Made by a program: the position numbers and the translations under genes. This document shows positions 27,650 to 35,124 of a stretch of DNA of 64,000 nucleotides, in pieces. The notes below the pieces were generated by a model. It did not search any database, was not told where the DNA came from, and saw only the letters and a list, made by a program, of their open reading frames with translations. Origin of the DNA: an uncultured Sutterella sp. Lineage in GTDB: Bacteria; Pseudomonadota; Gammaproteobacteria; Burkholderiales; Burkholderiaceae_F. Within the stretch, counting starts at the first letter, position 1. Each line of letters opens with the position of its first letter. Location of the stretch: assembly GCA_905198475.1 (NCBI GenBank), contig CAJKCQ010000002.1, positions 1-64,000 on the forward strand, read 5' to 3'.

Positions 27650-29293
27650 ATGCGTCTCACCACTCTTGCCTTCACAGTTGGTCTTGCATTCATGTCCGCC
27701 GCCGCTCAAGCCGCCGTCACGCTCGACGGCCGCACGCTCACCCAGGAACAGGCCTGGTCCGCCGCCAACGGCGAAGAGGTCGTGATCGCTCCTGAAGCGA
27801 TGAAGCACCTCACCGATTCCTACAACCTCGTGATGACCGCCGCGCGCCATGGCGTCGAGATCTACGGCCTCACGGTGGGCGTTGGCCTCAACAAGGACCA
27901 CCACCTCTTCGACGCCAAGGGCGAGCTCACCGACGTCGCCAAGCAGGCGAGCATCGACTTCAACCGCAACATTCTCCGCTCGCATTCCGTGGGCTACGGT
28001 CCGTCGCTCGATCCGAAGATCGTCCGCCTCTCGATGGTGATTCGCCTCAACACGCTCCTGAAGGGGCGCGCGGGCGTGCAGCCCCGCGTTGCGGAGCTCT
28101 ACCGCACCTTCCTCAATGAGGGCATCACCCCGGTGATTCCGAGCCGCGGCAGCATCGGCGACGCCGACATCACGCTCGCCTCGCACGTGGGCGCAACGAT
28201 GATGGGCGAATGGAAGGTGACGGTGAACGGCAAGGAGATGTCCGCCGCCGAGGCGCTCAAGGCGAAGAACATCACGCCGCTCGTGCCGCAGGGCAAGGAC
28301 GGCCTCGGCATCCTCTCGACCAATTCGGTCGGCGTCGCGATGCTCATGGGCGCGATGAAGACGATGCGTCAGGCCGTGAAGGTGACGCCCACCGTCTTCG
28401 GCCTCACGCTTGAGGGCCTGAACGGCAACGTCGCCCCGTTCCTCACGCAGACCGTGAACTCCCATCCGCTCCTCGGCCTTCAGGAAGCCGCGAAGAACTT
28501 CCGCGAAGAGCTCAAGGGCTCCTACCTTTGGACGTTCGACAAATCCCGCAGCCTGCAGGATCCGCTGAGCTTCCGCACGACTGTCTATACCTATTCGGAA
28601 GCCTTGCGCGCGCTCTCAGAGCTCGACGCCCTCGTGAACATCCAGATCAACTCTTCCGACGACAATCCCGGCGTTATCCTGAACGCCTCGAAGGAGGACT
28701 ACGAGTCGAGCCAGGTCGCGCAGTACTTCGTTGATGCCGAAGGCCTGAAGGGCGCGATCATCCCGTCGGCGAACTTCGAGCCGCTCCCGATCGCGATCTC
28801 CGCTGAACGCGCCGCCATCGCGCTCGCCCACGTCGCCCACAACTGCGTGCAGCGCACGATCCGCCTCGACGAGGACCGTTTCTCGGGTCTGCCGCGCTAC
28901 CTCACGGCCGAGTCCAACAAGAACGGCCACAACTTCGGCGCGACCGAGGACTCGATGGTCTCGATCTACGCCGAGAACGTGGACCTCGCGAACCCGGTCT
29001 CGATGGACGGCTCCGCCGTTGAAGGCAACATCGAGGACACCGCCTCGAATCTGCCGCGCATTGCCGAACGTCTGAACCGCTCCTCGGAGAACATCATCGA
29101 CCTCTACTCGATGGAGCTTCTCCATTCGACCCAGGCGATCGACCTGCGCCGCGCGAAGCAGTCGAACGTTGAGCTTTCGCCCAAGACCGAGGCCCTCTAC
29201 AAGGCCTACCGCGCGAAGGTGCCCTTCGTCTCGAAGGACCGCATCTTCTCGGGCGATCTTGAGGAAGGCATCAAGATCCTGAAGAACTGGTAA
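27650..29293 (+). CDS. exported histidine/aromatic ammonia-lyase family protein lacking the MIO tripeptide
   Basis: A 547-residue HAL/PAL-superfamily protein with a Sec signal (cleavage near AAAQA-AVTL), unusual because most family members are cytosolic. Framework motifs are retained: YGLTVGVG, the ILSTNS Asn, LQDPLSFRT, INSSDDNPG and NIEDTASN. The MIO-forming Ala-Ser-Gly is replaced by Asp171-Ala172-Asp173 in GSIGDADITL, so the electrophilic cofactor cannot form by the normal route. Elimination of ammonia from histidine is therefore doubtful. A substrate with a better leaving group, for example the trimethylammonium of ergothioneine (ergothionases are MIO-free relatives), would fit. The divergent UrdA-like reductase would take the acrylate product. 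Confidence 0.82.
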   Translation: MRLTTLAFTVGLAFMSAAAQAAVTLDGRTLTQEQAWSAANGEEVVIAPEAMKHLTDSYNLVMTAARHGVEIYGLTVGVGLNKDHHLFDAKGELTDVAKQASIDFNRNILRSHSVGYGPSLDPKIVRLSMVIRLNTLLKGRAGVQPRVAELYRTFLNEGITPVIPSRGSIGDADITLASHVGATMMGEWKVTVNGKEMSAAEALKAKNITPLVPQGKDGLGILSTNSVGVAMLMGAMKTMRQAVKVTPTVFGLTLEGLNGNVAPFLTQTVNSHPLLGLQEAAKNFREELKGSYLWTFDKSRSLQDPLSFRTTVYTYSEALRALSELDALVNIQINSSDDNPGVILNASKEDYESSQVAQYFVDAEGLKGAIIPSANFEPLPIAISAERAAIALAHVAHNCVQRTIRLDEDRFSGLPRYLTAESNKNGHNFGATEDSMVSIYAENVDLANPVSMDGSAVEGNIEDTASNLPRIAERLNRSSENIIDLYSMELLHSTQAIDLRRAKQSNVELSPKTEALYKAYRAKVPFVSKDRIFSGDLEEGIKILKNW

Positions 29294-29345
29294 TGGAGAC
29301 CGCCGGCCGGCCTTCTGGCTGAGGCCGGCGCTCCGATGCGCAGGA

Positions 29346-29372
29346 GGCTCCGTCTTCGGGCGGGGCCTTTTT
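29346..29372 (+). terminator. intrinsic terminator of the lyase gene
   Basis: GGCTCCGTC-TTCG-GGCGGGGCC (29346-29367), with two G-T pairs and a UUCG tetraloop, is followed by TTTTT (29368-29372). A textbook Rho-independent terminator. Confidence 0.85.
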
Positions 29373-29411
29373 CTTCGTCAGGCGCAGCCCGAGAGGAGCC
29401 GCCGCCCGGCA

Positions 29412-29461
29412 AAACGAAGGCCCGGAGGTGCGAGTGAACGCACCGCTCCGGGCCTTCGTTT
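29412..29461. terminator. bidirectional terminator, mainly for copA
   Basis: AAACGAAGGCCCGGAG (29412-29427) pairs with CTCCGGGCCTTCGTTT (29446-29461), with an inner GTGCG/CGCAC. A-rich on the left and T-rich on the right, it works on both strands and lies just after the minus-strand copper ATPase. Confidence 0.85.
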
Positions 29462-29523
29462 CTTGGGACGGACTGCGGCGGAGCACTGAGGGGGCGCTTC
29501 GCCGCAGACCTTCTTCAGGGGAC

Positions 29524-29736
29524 TTATTCGATGCCGATCACCTTGAAGCCCGCGCCCTCGACGGTCGCGCGGAGCATTTCGTCCGTGACAAAGAGGTCGG
29601 CGTCCACCACCGCCTGCTTCTTCTCGAGGCTCACCGTGACGGCTTCGACGCCGGGCAGGGCCTTCAAGGCCTTTTCAACCGACGCGGTGCAGTGGCCGCA
29701 GTGCATGCCTTCGATGTGGATGGTCTTCTGAGTCAT
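29524..29736 (-). CDS. CopZ-like copper chaperone, probable internal start within copA
   Basis: The last 70 codons of copA begin with an in-frame ATG (29734-29736) giving MTQKTIHIEGMHCGHC and a full HMA fold. A near-ideal Shine-Dalgarno, GGAAGGAAAA, sits directly before this ATG inside the copA frame. Independent initiation would release a free CopZ-type metallochaperone from the same message. E. coli makes a chaperone from copA too, but by programmed frameshifting at the 5' end; here the route would be internal initiation at the 3' end. Fusion and free product could coexist. Translation from this site is inferred, not shown. Confidence 0.6.
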   Translation of the reverse strand: MTQKTIHIEGMHCGHCTASVEKALKALPGVEAVTVSLEKKQAVVDADLFVTDEMLRATVEGAGFKVIGIE

Positions 29737-32196
29737 TTTTCCTTCCTTTGCCGGACCGTTTGCGACCGGGCGGGTGGTCGGGGACGCGGGAGCGCCCTCG
29801 GGGACGAGTTTCGGTTTGAAGAATCTTAAGCGCAGCGCGTTCGTGACGACGGAGAAGGACGAGAGGCTCATCGCGGCCGCGGCGATCATCGGCGAGAGCG
29901 TGAGGCCTTCGGAGGCGAAGACGCCCGCCGCGATCGGGATGCCGACGGCGTTGTAGATGAAGGCCCAGAAGAGGTTCTCGCGGATGTTGCGCATCGTTGC
30001 GCGCGAGAGCTCGACCGCGCGCACGACGTCCGTGAGGCGGCTCTTCATGAGAACCACGTCCGCAGAGGCGATCGCAACGTCCGTTCCCGCGCCGATCGCG
30101 GCGCCGACGTCCGCGGCGGCCAGGGCCGGGGCGTCGTTGACACCGTCGCCCACCATGAGGACGCGCCTGCCCGCGGCGTGGAGCCGGCCGACCTCTTCGG
30201 CCTTGCCGCCCGGGAGCACGCCTGCGACGACGCGGCTGATCCCGGTCTTGGCGGCGATGGCGCGCGCCGTCGCCTCATTGTCGCCGGTGAGCATCGTCAC
30301 CTCGATCCCGAGCTTTTCGAGCGCGGCTACGGCTTCGCGCGAATCGGGCTTCACCTGGTCGGCGACCCGCACGAGGCCGAGGAGCGTCCCGGGAGCGTCC
30401 GCCTCCGGGACGGAGCCCACGAAGAGCGGCGTCTCGCCTGCGTCGGCCGCGGCGTCGGCCGCCTGACGGAGCGTGTCGGGGATGGGGACGCCGAGCGCTT
30501 CGGCCATGCGGGCGTTGCCGGCGAAGTAGCGCCGGCGCCCGATTTTCGCGGAGATCCCCTGGCCCGCCGTCTGCTTGAAGTCGCTCGAGGGCTGCAGAGG
30601 AAGGTTCTTCTCCTTCGCCGCGGCGACGATGGCCGCGGCGAGCGGATGCTCCGAAGCCGATTCAAGGGACGCCGCGGTCATGAGGAGCGGCGTCTCGAGC
30701 CCGGGCATCGCCGGGGCGAGACCGGCGACCACGGGCTTGCCCGTCGTGACGGTGCCCGTCTTGTCGAGCACCGCCGCGTCCACGCGGCCGAGGAGCTCGA
30801 GGGCGGCCGCGGTCTTGAAGAGGATGCCTCGCTTCGCGCCCTGGCCCGCGCCCACCATGATGGCCGTGGGGGTGGCGAGTCCGAGCGCGCACGGGCACGA
30901 GATCACGAGGACCGAAATCGCACAGGTGAGTGCGAACCCGAAGGATTCGCCGAGCATGAGCCACACGCCGAGCGTGAGGAGCGCGATCGCGATCACGACC
31001 GGCACGAAGACGCCCGAGACCCGGTCGGCGAGGCGCGCGACCGGCGCCTTGGTGCTCGTCGCTTCGTCCACGAGCCGGATGATCTGCGCGAGCGCGGTGT
31101 CCTCGCCCACGCGGAGCGCCTGCATCACGAGGCGCCCGGAGGCGACGAGAGTCGCCCCCGTGACGGCGTCGCCCACGGTCTTCTCGACCGGGATGCTTTC
31201 GCCCGTCATCGCGGATTCGTCCACCGACCCCGAGCCCTCCGTCACCACGCCGTCGACCGGGATGGTGGCGCCGGTCTTGAGAACCACGAAGTCGCCGGAC
31301 TTGACGGCCTCGCGGGCGACGACGACTTCGCGGCCGTCCTTCAAGACCACCGCGGTTTGGGGGGCGAGCGCCACGAGACGCTCGATCGCGCCCGTGGTCT
31401 TCCCCTTCGCGCGGGCTTCGAGCCATTTGCCCACGGTGATGAGCGTGACGATCATCGCCGCGCCCTCGAAGTAGAGCCCGTGGATGAGGTGGAGCGCGTG
31501 CTCGGTCATGCCGAGGCCCGCCATCCACGAGGCCTCAAGGAGCACCCAGCAGCCGTAGATGAAGGCCGCCGAGGCGCCCACGGCGATGAGCGAATCCATG
31601 TTGGGGGCGCGCATCCAGAGCGCCTTGAAGCCGCGGATGAAGAAGACGCGGTTGAGGAACAGGGGCGGGAGCGACAGGAGGAGCTGCAGCACGCCCCGCA
31701 TGAGCCCGGCCTCGTCGCGGCCGAGCCACTCGGGCATCGGGATCCCCATCATCGCGCCCATGCTCACGTACATCAGCACGACGAGCGAGCCCACCGACCA
31801 GACGAGGCGCGTGCGCACCTCGCGGGCGGCGGCCTCGGCCTCTTCGGCGCGCGACGGGCCCTTCTTCGGGCCGTCGGAGCCCTCCGAGCGCGAGGCGCCG
31901 TAGCCCGCTTCGGCGACGGCCGCCTCAATCGCCGAGGTGAGGGCCGCGGTGTCGGCGACCCGGGTCTCGACCTCCATCGTGTTCTTGAGGAGGTTCACCA
32001 CGGCGCAGTCCACGCCTTCGACGGCGGCGGTGACCTTCTCGACGCGCGCCTGACAGGCCGCGCAGCTCATGCCGGTGACGTCGAAGCGCAGCCGGCAGGT
32101 GCGGCCGGCGTCGGGCGCGGCGGGAGCGGACGACGCCGAGGGCGTCGATTGAGCGGGGGCGGCGGGCGAATCCGCCGCCTGTGTGTTCTGAGTCAT
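29524..32196 (-). CDS. copA: copper-translocating P1B-type ATPase with C-terminal CopZ-like domain
   Basis: An 890-residue Cu(I) exporter, starting at ATG 32194-32196 (MTQNTQAAD). Domains in order: Ala/Pro/Ser-rich tail; N-terminal HMA domain with GMSCAAC; eight membrane segments with the ion-binding CPC in VISCPCALGLATPTA; phosphorylation DKTGT; ATP-binding SEHPLA; hinge GDGVNDAPALAAADVG; and, unusually, a second HMA domain at the extreme C-terminus (GMHCGHC). Canonical CopA carries its HMA domains at the N-terminus. The last 70 residues look like a complete CopZ chaperone appended in frame and have their own start signals (separate entry). Confidence 0.95.
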   Translation of the reverse strand: MTQNTQAADSPAAPAQSTPSASSAPAAPDAGRTCRLRFDVTGMSCAACQARVEKVTAAVEGVDCAVVNLLKNTMEVETRVADTAALTSAIEAAVAEAGYGASRSEGSDGPKKGPSRAEEAEAAAREVRTRLVWSVGSLVVLMYVSMGAMMGIPMPEWLGRDEAGLMRGVLQLLLSLPPLFLNRVFFIRGFKALWMRAPNMDSLIAVGASAAFIYGCWVLLEASWMAGLGMTEHALHLIHGLYFEGAAMIVTLITVGKWLEARAKGKTTGAIERLVALAPQTAVVLKDGREVVVAREAVKSGDFVVLKTGATIPVDGVVTEGSGSVDESAMTGESIPVEKTVGDAVTGATLVASGRLVMQALRVGEDTALAQIIRLVDEATSTKAPVARLADRVSGVFVPVVIAIALLTLGVWLMLGESFGFALTCAISVLVISCPCALGLATPTAIMVGAGQGAKRGILFKTAAALELLGRVDAAVLDKTGTVTTGKPVVAGLAPAMPGLETPLLMTAASLESASEHPLAAAIVAAAKEKNLPLQPSSDFKQTAGQGISAKIGRRRYFAGNARMAEALGVPIPDTLRQAADAAADAGETPLFVGSVPEADAPGTLLGLVRVADQVKPDSREAVAALEKLGIEVTMLTGDNEATARAIAAKTGISRVVAGVLPGGKAEEVGRLHAAGRRVLMVGDGVNDAPALAAADVGAAIGAGTDVAIASADVVLMKSRLTDVVRAVELSRATMRNIRENLFWAFIYNAVGIPIAAGVFASEGLTLSPMIAAAAMSLSSFSVVTNALRLRFFKPKLVPEGAPASPTTRPVANGPAKEGKMTQKTIHIEGMHCGHCTASVEKALKALPGVEAVTVSLEKKQAVVDADLFVTDEMLRATVEGAGFKVIGIE

Positions 32197-32506
32197 GTTG
32201 AAAAACCGGCGCAGGGAGTCCCCGGCCGGTGCGGAAAGAAGAATCATTCAGATCCCCCCAACTATAGAGCCTCGCTGCGGCGGGACGGCATCCGCCGTTG
32301 GGAGGCTTCGGGGGTGGGAGAGGCGCCTCGAAAGGAGCATATCGTTCGATGCATAAGAACGATTTGTTCGATCCGTTCGATTCAATCGTACGAACGACGC
32401 GGCATTTGCTAGACTCGCGCTCCGCTCTTTCGCACAGGCGGAGCGGTTCCTCCGCCGCGCCTTTTCAATCCTTTCCGCCACGCCTCACTTCCGGAGCTCT
32501 TCACCC
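32197..32506. promoter_or_regulatory. divergent copA/TDT promoter region with GTTCGAT repeats
   Basis: A 310-base spacer. On the minus strand TATAGT (complement of 32261-32266) is a good copA -10. Nearer the plus-strand gene lies a repeat array: ATCGTTC-N9-GAACGAT (32341-32363), then CGTTCG-N11-CGAACG (32374-32396), with GTTCGAT occurring at 32344, 32366 and 32375. TGC-TAGACT (-10 at 32410-32415) follows. The array is a likely operator for the plus-strand transporter gene; no regulator gene is adjacent. Confidence 0.5.
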
Positions 32507-33457
32507 ATGACCGCCGCCCAACGCCTCCGCGGACTTCCGACACCCATGGCCGGCCTCGCGCTCGGCGTCGCGAGCCTCGGCTGGTGCCTCGAGAACGCGC
32601 TCCCGCTCCACGGTTGGGGACAGATCGCGGGAGCGGCCGTCGCGTCGCTGCTTCTGGCGCTCCTCGTGCTGCGCTTCGCGCTCCACTTCGACACGCTCAA
32701 GGCGGACCTCAAGCACCCGGTGGCCGGAAGCATCGTCCCCACCTTCGCGATGGCGCTGATGGTGATCTCGCGCGCGGCGCTCGACGCCCTGCCGCGCTTT
32801 GCCGTCGGCCTCTGGTGCGCGGCGGTCGCGGTCCACTTCGCGGCGCTTGCGGCCTTCGTCTGGTGGCGGCTGCGCGACCCCGGGATGGAGAAGATGGTGC
32901 CCTCGTGGTTCGTGCCGCCCGTGGGGTTGATCGTCGCCGACGTGTCGTTTCCCGGCGTCCCGGCGCTCCTCCCGCTCGCCGAAGCGCTCCTCTTCGTGGG
33001 GCTCGCCTCCTACGCGGTGCTCCTCCCGCTGATGCTCTACCGGCTCTTCTTCCTCCCTCCCGTCGCGCAGGCGGCGAAGCCCACGATCGCGATCATGGCG
33101 GCGCCCGCGTCGCTCTCGCTCGCGGGACTCCTCACCATTCACCCGGAGCCGAATCTCCTCCTCACCGCGCTTCTCTTCGGGATCGCGGTGCTGATGACGG
33201 CGGCCGTCTACTTCGCCTTCTGGCACCTGCTGCGGCTGCGGTTTTCGCCCGGGTACGCGGCCTTCACGTTCCCGATGGCGATCGGCGCGACGGCGCTCTA
33301 CAAGCTCTCGGCCCTGGTGGGTCGCTGGCCCGAAGGGGCGGCGTACGCCGGGGAGCTCCGCCTCATGGCGCACGCCGAGCTTGCGGTCGCGGCGGCGGTG
33401 ATTCTCTACGTGCTCGCGCTCTACCTGAAGCGCCTGCCGGAGTTTCTGCGCGCCTGA
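32507..33457 (+). CDS. TDT (TehA/SLAC1-like) family transporter
   Basis: A 316-residue membrane protein with about ten hydrophobic segments, of the tellurite-resistance/dicarboxylate transporter fold. Typical pieces are the N-terminal TPMAGLALGVASLGW and VPSWFVPPVGLIVADVSFPG with the central Pro-rich segment, plus FPMAIGATALYKLS late in the chain. Family members pass malate, sulfite, tellurite or chloride; the substrate here is unknown. The gene is alone on its strand behind a repeat-rich promoter. Confidence 0.85.
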   Translation: MTAAQRLRGLPTPMAGLALGVASLGWCLENALPLHGWGQIAGAAVASLLLALLVLRFALHFDTLKADLKHPVAGSIVPTFAMALMVISRAALDALPRFAVGLWCAAVAVHFAALAAFVWWRLRDPGMEKMVPSWFVPPVGLIVADVSFPGVPALLPLAEALLFVGLASYAVLLPLMLYRLFFLPPVAQAAKPTIAIMAAPASLSLAGLLTIHPEPNLLLTALLFGIAVLMTAAVYFAFWHLLRLRFSPGYAAFTFPMAIGATALYKLSALVGRWPEGAAYAGELRLMAHAELAVAAAVILYVLALYLKRLPEFLRA

Positions 33458-33486
33458 CCGCCCGCGCCCGGTGCGCGCCCCCGGTC

Positions 33487-34848
33487 TCAGAGTCCGAAGG
33501 GCTCGGGGGCGGCGAGCCGCACCGGCGCACCTGTCTGCGGATCGGGAAAGACGATCTCGGCGGCGTGAAGCTTGAGGGGCGTCGCCGTCGTGTCGGCGAA
33601 GAGCCCGGCGCGGCTGTAGTAGGGGTCGCCTTCGATCGGGGCGTTGAGCCCCATCGGATGCGCCGCATGAATGCGCAGCTGATGCGTGCGGCCCGTGCGC
33701 GGGAGGAAGTCCACGAGGGTGCGCGGCCCCGAAGGGGTCGCCGCATTCCCCACGCGCCGCCAGTCGGTGACGGACGGGCGCCCCCGAAGCGCCACCATCT
33801 GCCGCAGGCGGTCCAGGGGGTGCGTCGTGATCGGGAGCTCGACGCGCCCCGAGCCGGCCGTGAGCGCACCCTCGAGGAGCGCGCGGTAGCGCTTCTCGAC
33901 CCGGCCCTCACGGAAGGCCGCCATCAGGGCCTTGACGCCCTCAGGCGTGCGCCCGTAGAGCAGGATCCCGGAGGTGTCCATGTCGAGCCGGTGGACGGCG
34001 GTGAGCGTCGAGCCCGTCATTTCGGAGGCGATCGTCAGCGCATCGGGGAGCCCCCCGGTGCCCGGCACCGAGAGGAGGCCCGAGGGCTTCACGACCGCGA
34101 TGAAGTCGCGGCGCTCGAGAAGAATCTCCGGCCTGAGGCGCAGGATCTCCGGGTCCTCGGCGCGCGGTTCGCTCGCAAAGGGAACGCCTTCGAGGAGGCG
34201 CTCGACGAGGGGCTTCGTCGTCGTGCGGGGCGAGAGCGCCATGCCGTCCCACTTGACGTCGTGCACCGGACCCGGCCCCCGCCACCATTCCATCGACGCG
34301 GCGGGCCGCAGGCGGCGGCCGGCGGCGTTCAGGCGCCCAAGGGCGAGGAGGTTCGCGGCGAGCGGCGAGCGGAGCGCATCGAGGAGCGCCCGGTTCCAGT
34401 GCGCGAACGTGAGGTTGAGGCCTGCGCCGCCCCCGCGTGCGATTTTCTCCGGGCGCTTCGCGCGTTCAGACCGTGCGAAGTCGAGGAGCGTGAAGACCTC
34501 CCCCATGACGGTGACGAGGGTGGCCCTCGCCGCCTGCGCCTCAAAGAGGTCGTCGGGCGTCACGCCCGCGACGGCGTCCGCGGCGGGAAGAACCTCTCCG
34601 GGCGCAATGACGGGGTCGTGATGGGGCTCCTCGGCCGAGAGCGCGAAGAGCCGCGGACCGCACGACGCGTCGAGGTCCTCGACGATCAGGAGCCCTCGGC
34701 GCCCCCGAGGCGCCTTGAACACTCCCGCCGCTTCGAGAATCCCGCGGGCGGCTGCGGCCGCGCGCACGGGGGCGCCGTGCCAGGGCGAGGGGAACCGGGC
34801 GGGGAGGTCCGCCGGCGTGAGGCCGGGGAGGGCGGTGAGGTCGGGCAT
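33487..34848 (-). CDS. RluA family pseudouridine synthase with long N-terminal domain
   Basis: A 453-residue protein whose C-terminal 230 residues are an RluA-type pseudouridine synthase: catalytic Asp in AVHRLDMDTSGILLYGR, plus RTGRTHQLRIHAAHPMG and PIEGDPYY. The N-terminal 220 residues have no S4 domain and were not recognised; similar long-N forms of RluA synthases exist in other bacteria. It would modify uridines in 23S rRNA or tRNA. I start at ATG 34846-34848 (MPDLTALPGL); ATG 34902 would add 18 residues. It converges with the TDT gene and diverges from fumC. Confidence 0.85.
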   Translation of the reverse strand: MPDLTALPGLTPADLPARFPSPWHGAPVRAAAAARGILEAAGVFKAPRGRRGLLIVEDLDASCGPRLFALSAEEPHHDPVIAPGEVLPAADAVAGVTPDDLFEAQAARATLVTVMGEVFTLLDFARSERAKRPEKIARGGGAGLNLTFAHWNRALLDALRSPLAANLLALGRLNAAGRRLRPAASMEWWRGPGPVHDVKWDGMALSPRTTTKPLVERLLEGVPFASEPRAEDPEILRLRPEILLERRDFIAVVKPSGLLSVPGTGGLPDALTIASEMTGSTLTAVHRLDMDTSGILLYGRTPEGVKALMAAFREGRVEKRYRALLEGALTAGSGRVELPITTHPLDRLRQMVALRGRPSVTDWRRVGNAATPSGPRTLVDFLPRTGRTHQLRIHAAHPMGLNAPIEGDPYYSRAGLFADTTATPLKLHAAEIVFPDPQTGAPVRLAAPEPFGL

Positions 34849-35022
34849 GGGGAATGGGCGGAGGTGATGACGGAGGCGGACGGGCGCCGCAAGCCGGAGC
34901 ATTCCGGGCAGCCGGCCCAGCCGGAAAAGGCCCTCATTCTAGAGAGTGCGGACCGGCGGCGCCCCTCCTTCTGATCTCCGTCATTGGTATGCGGCGCTCT
35001 TTACGAAACTACCACTTTCGAT

Positions 35023-35041
35023 GATAAGGAGAACCATTATC
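35023..35041. promoter_or_regulatory. Fur box upstream of fumC
   Basis: GATAAGGAGAACCATTATC matches the 19-base Fur consensus GATAATGATAATCATTATC at 16 of 19 positions, and the flanks extend the dyad to ATGATAAG...TTATCAT. It lies 84 bases before the fumC start. Iron-dependent repression of the iron-free fumarase is the likely meaning. Confidence 0.7.
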
Positions 35042-35124
35042 ATTCGCATCAACGAGGTTCGGCGGGACGGCGAGGAGCGCTGTTCGAGAGACCGAACTCG
35101 AAGAAATTCAAGGAGATAACTGAG

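Noticed and set aside
27650..29293. Ordinary histidine ammonia-lyase (HutH)
   Set aside because: The MIO tripeptide is absent and a signal peptide is present; no hutU, hutI or hutG genes nearby.
30178..32412. 744-codon plus-strand frame opposite copA
   Set aside because: Shadow; highly charged repetitive composition and no start signals, whereas copA motifs are complete on the minus strand.
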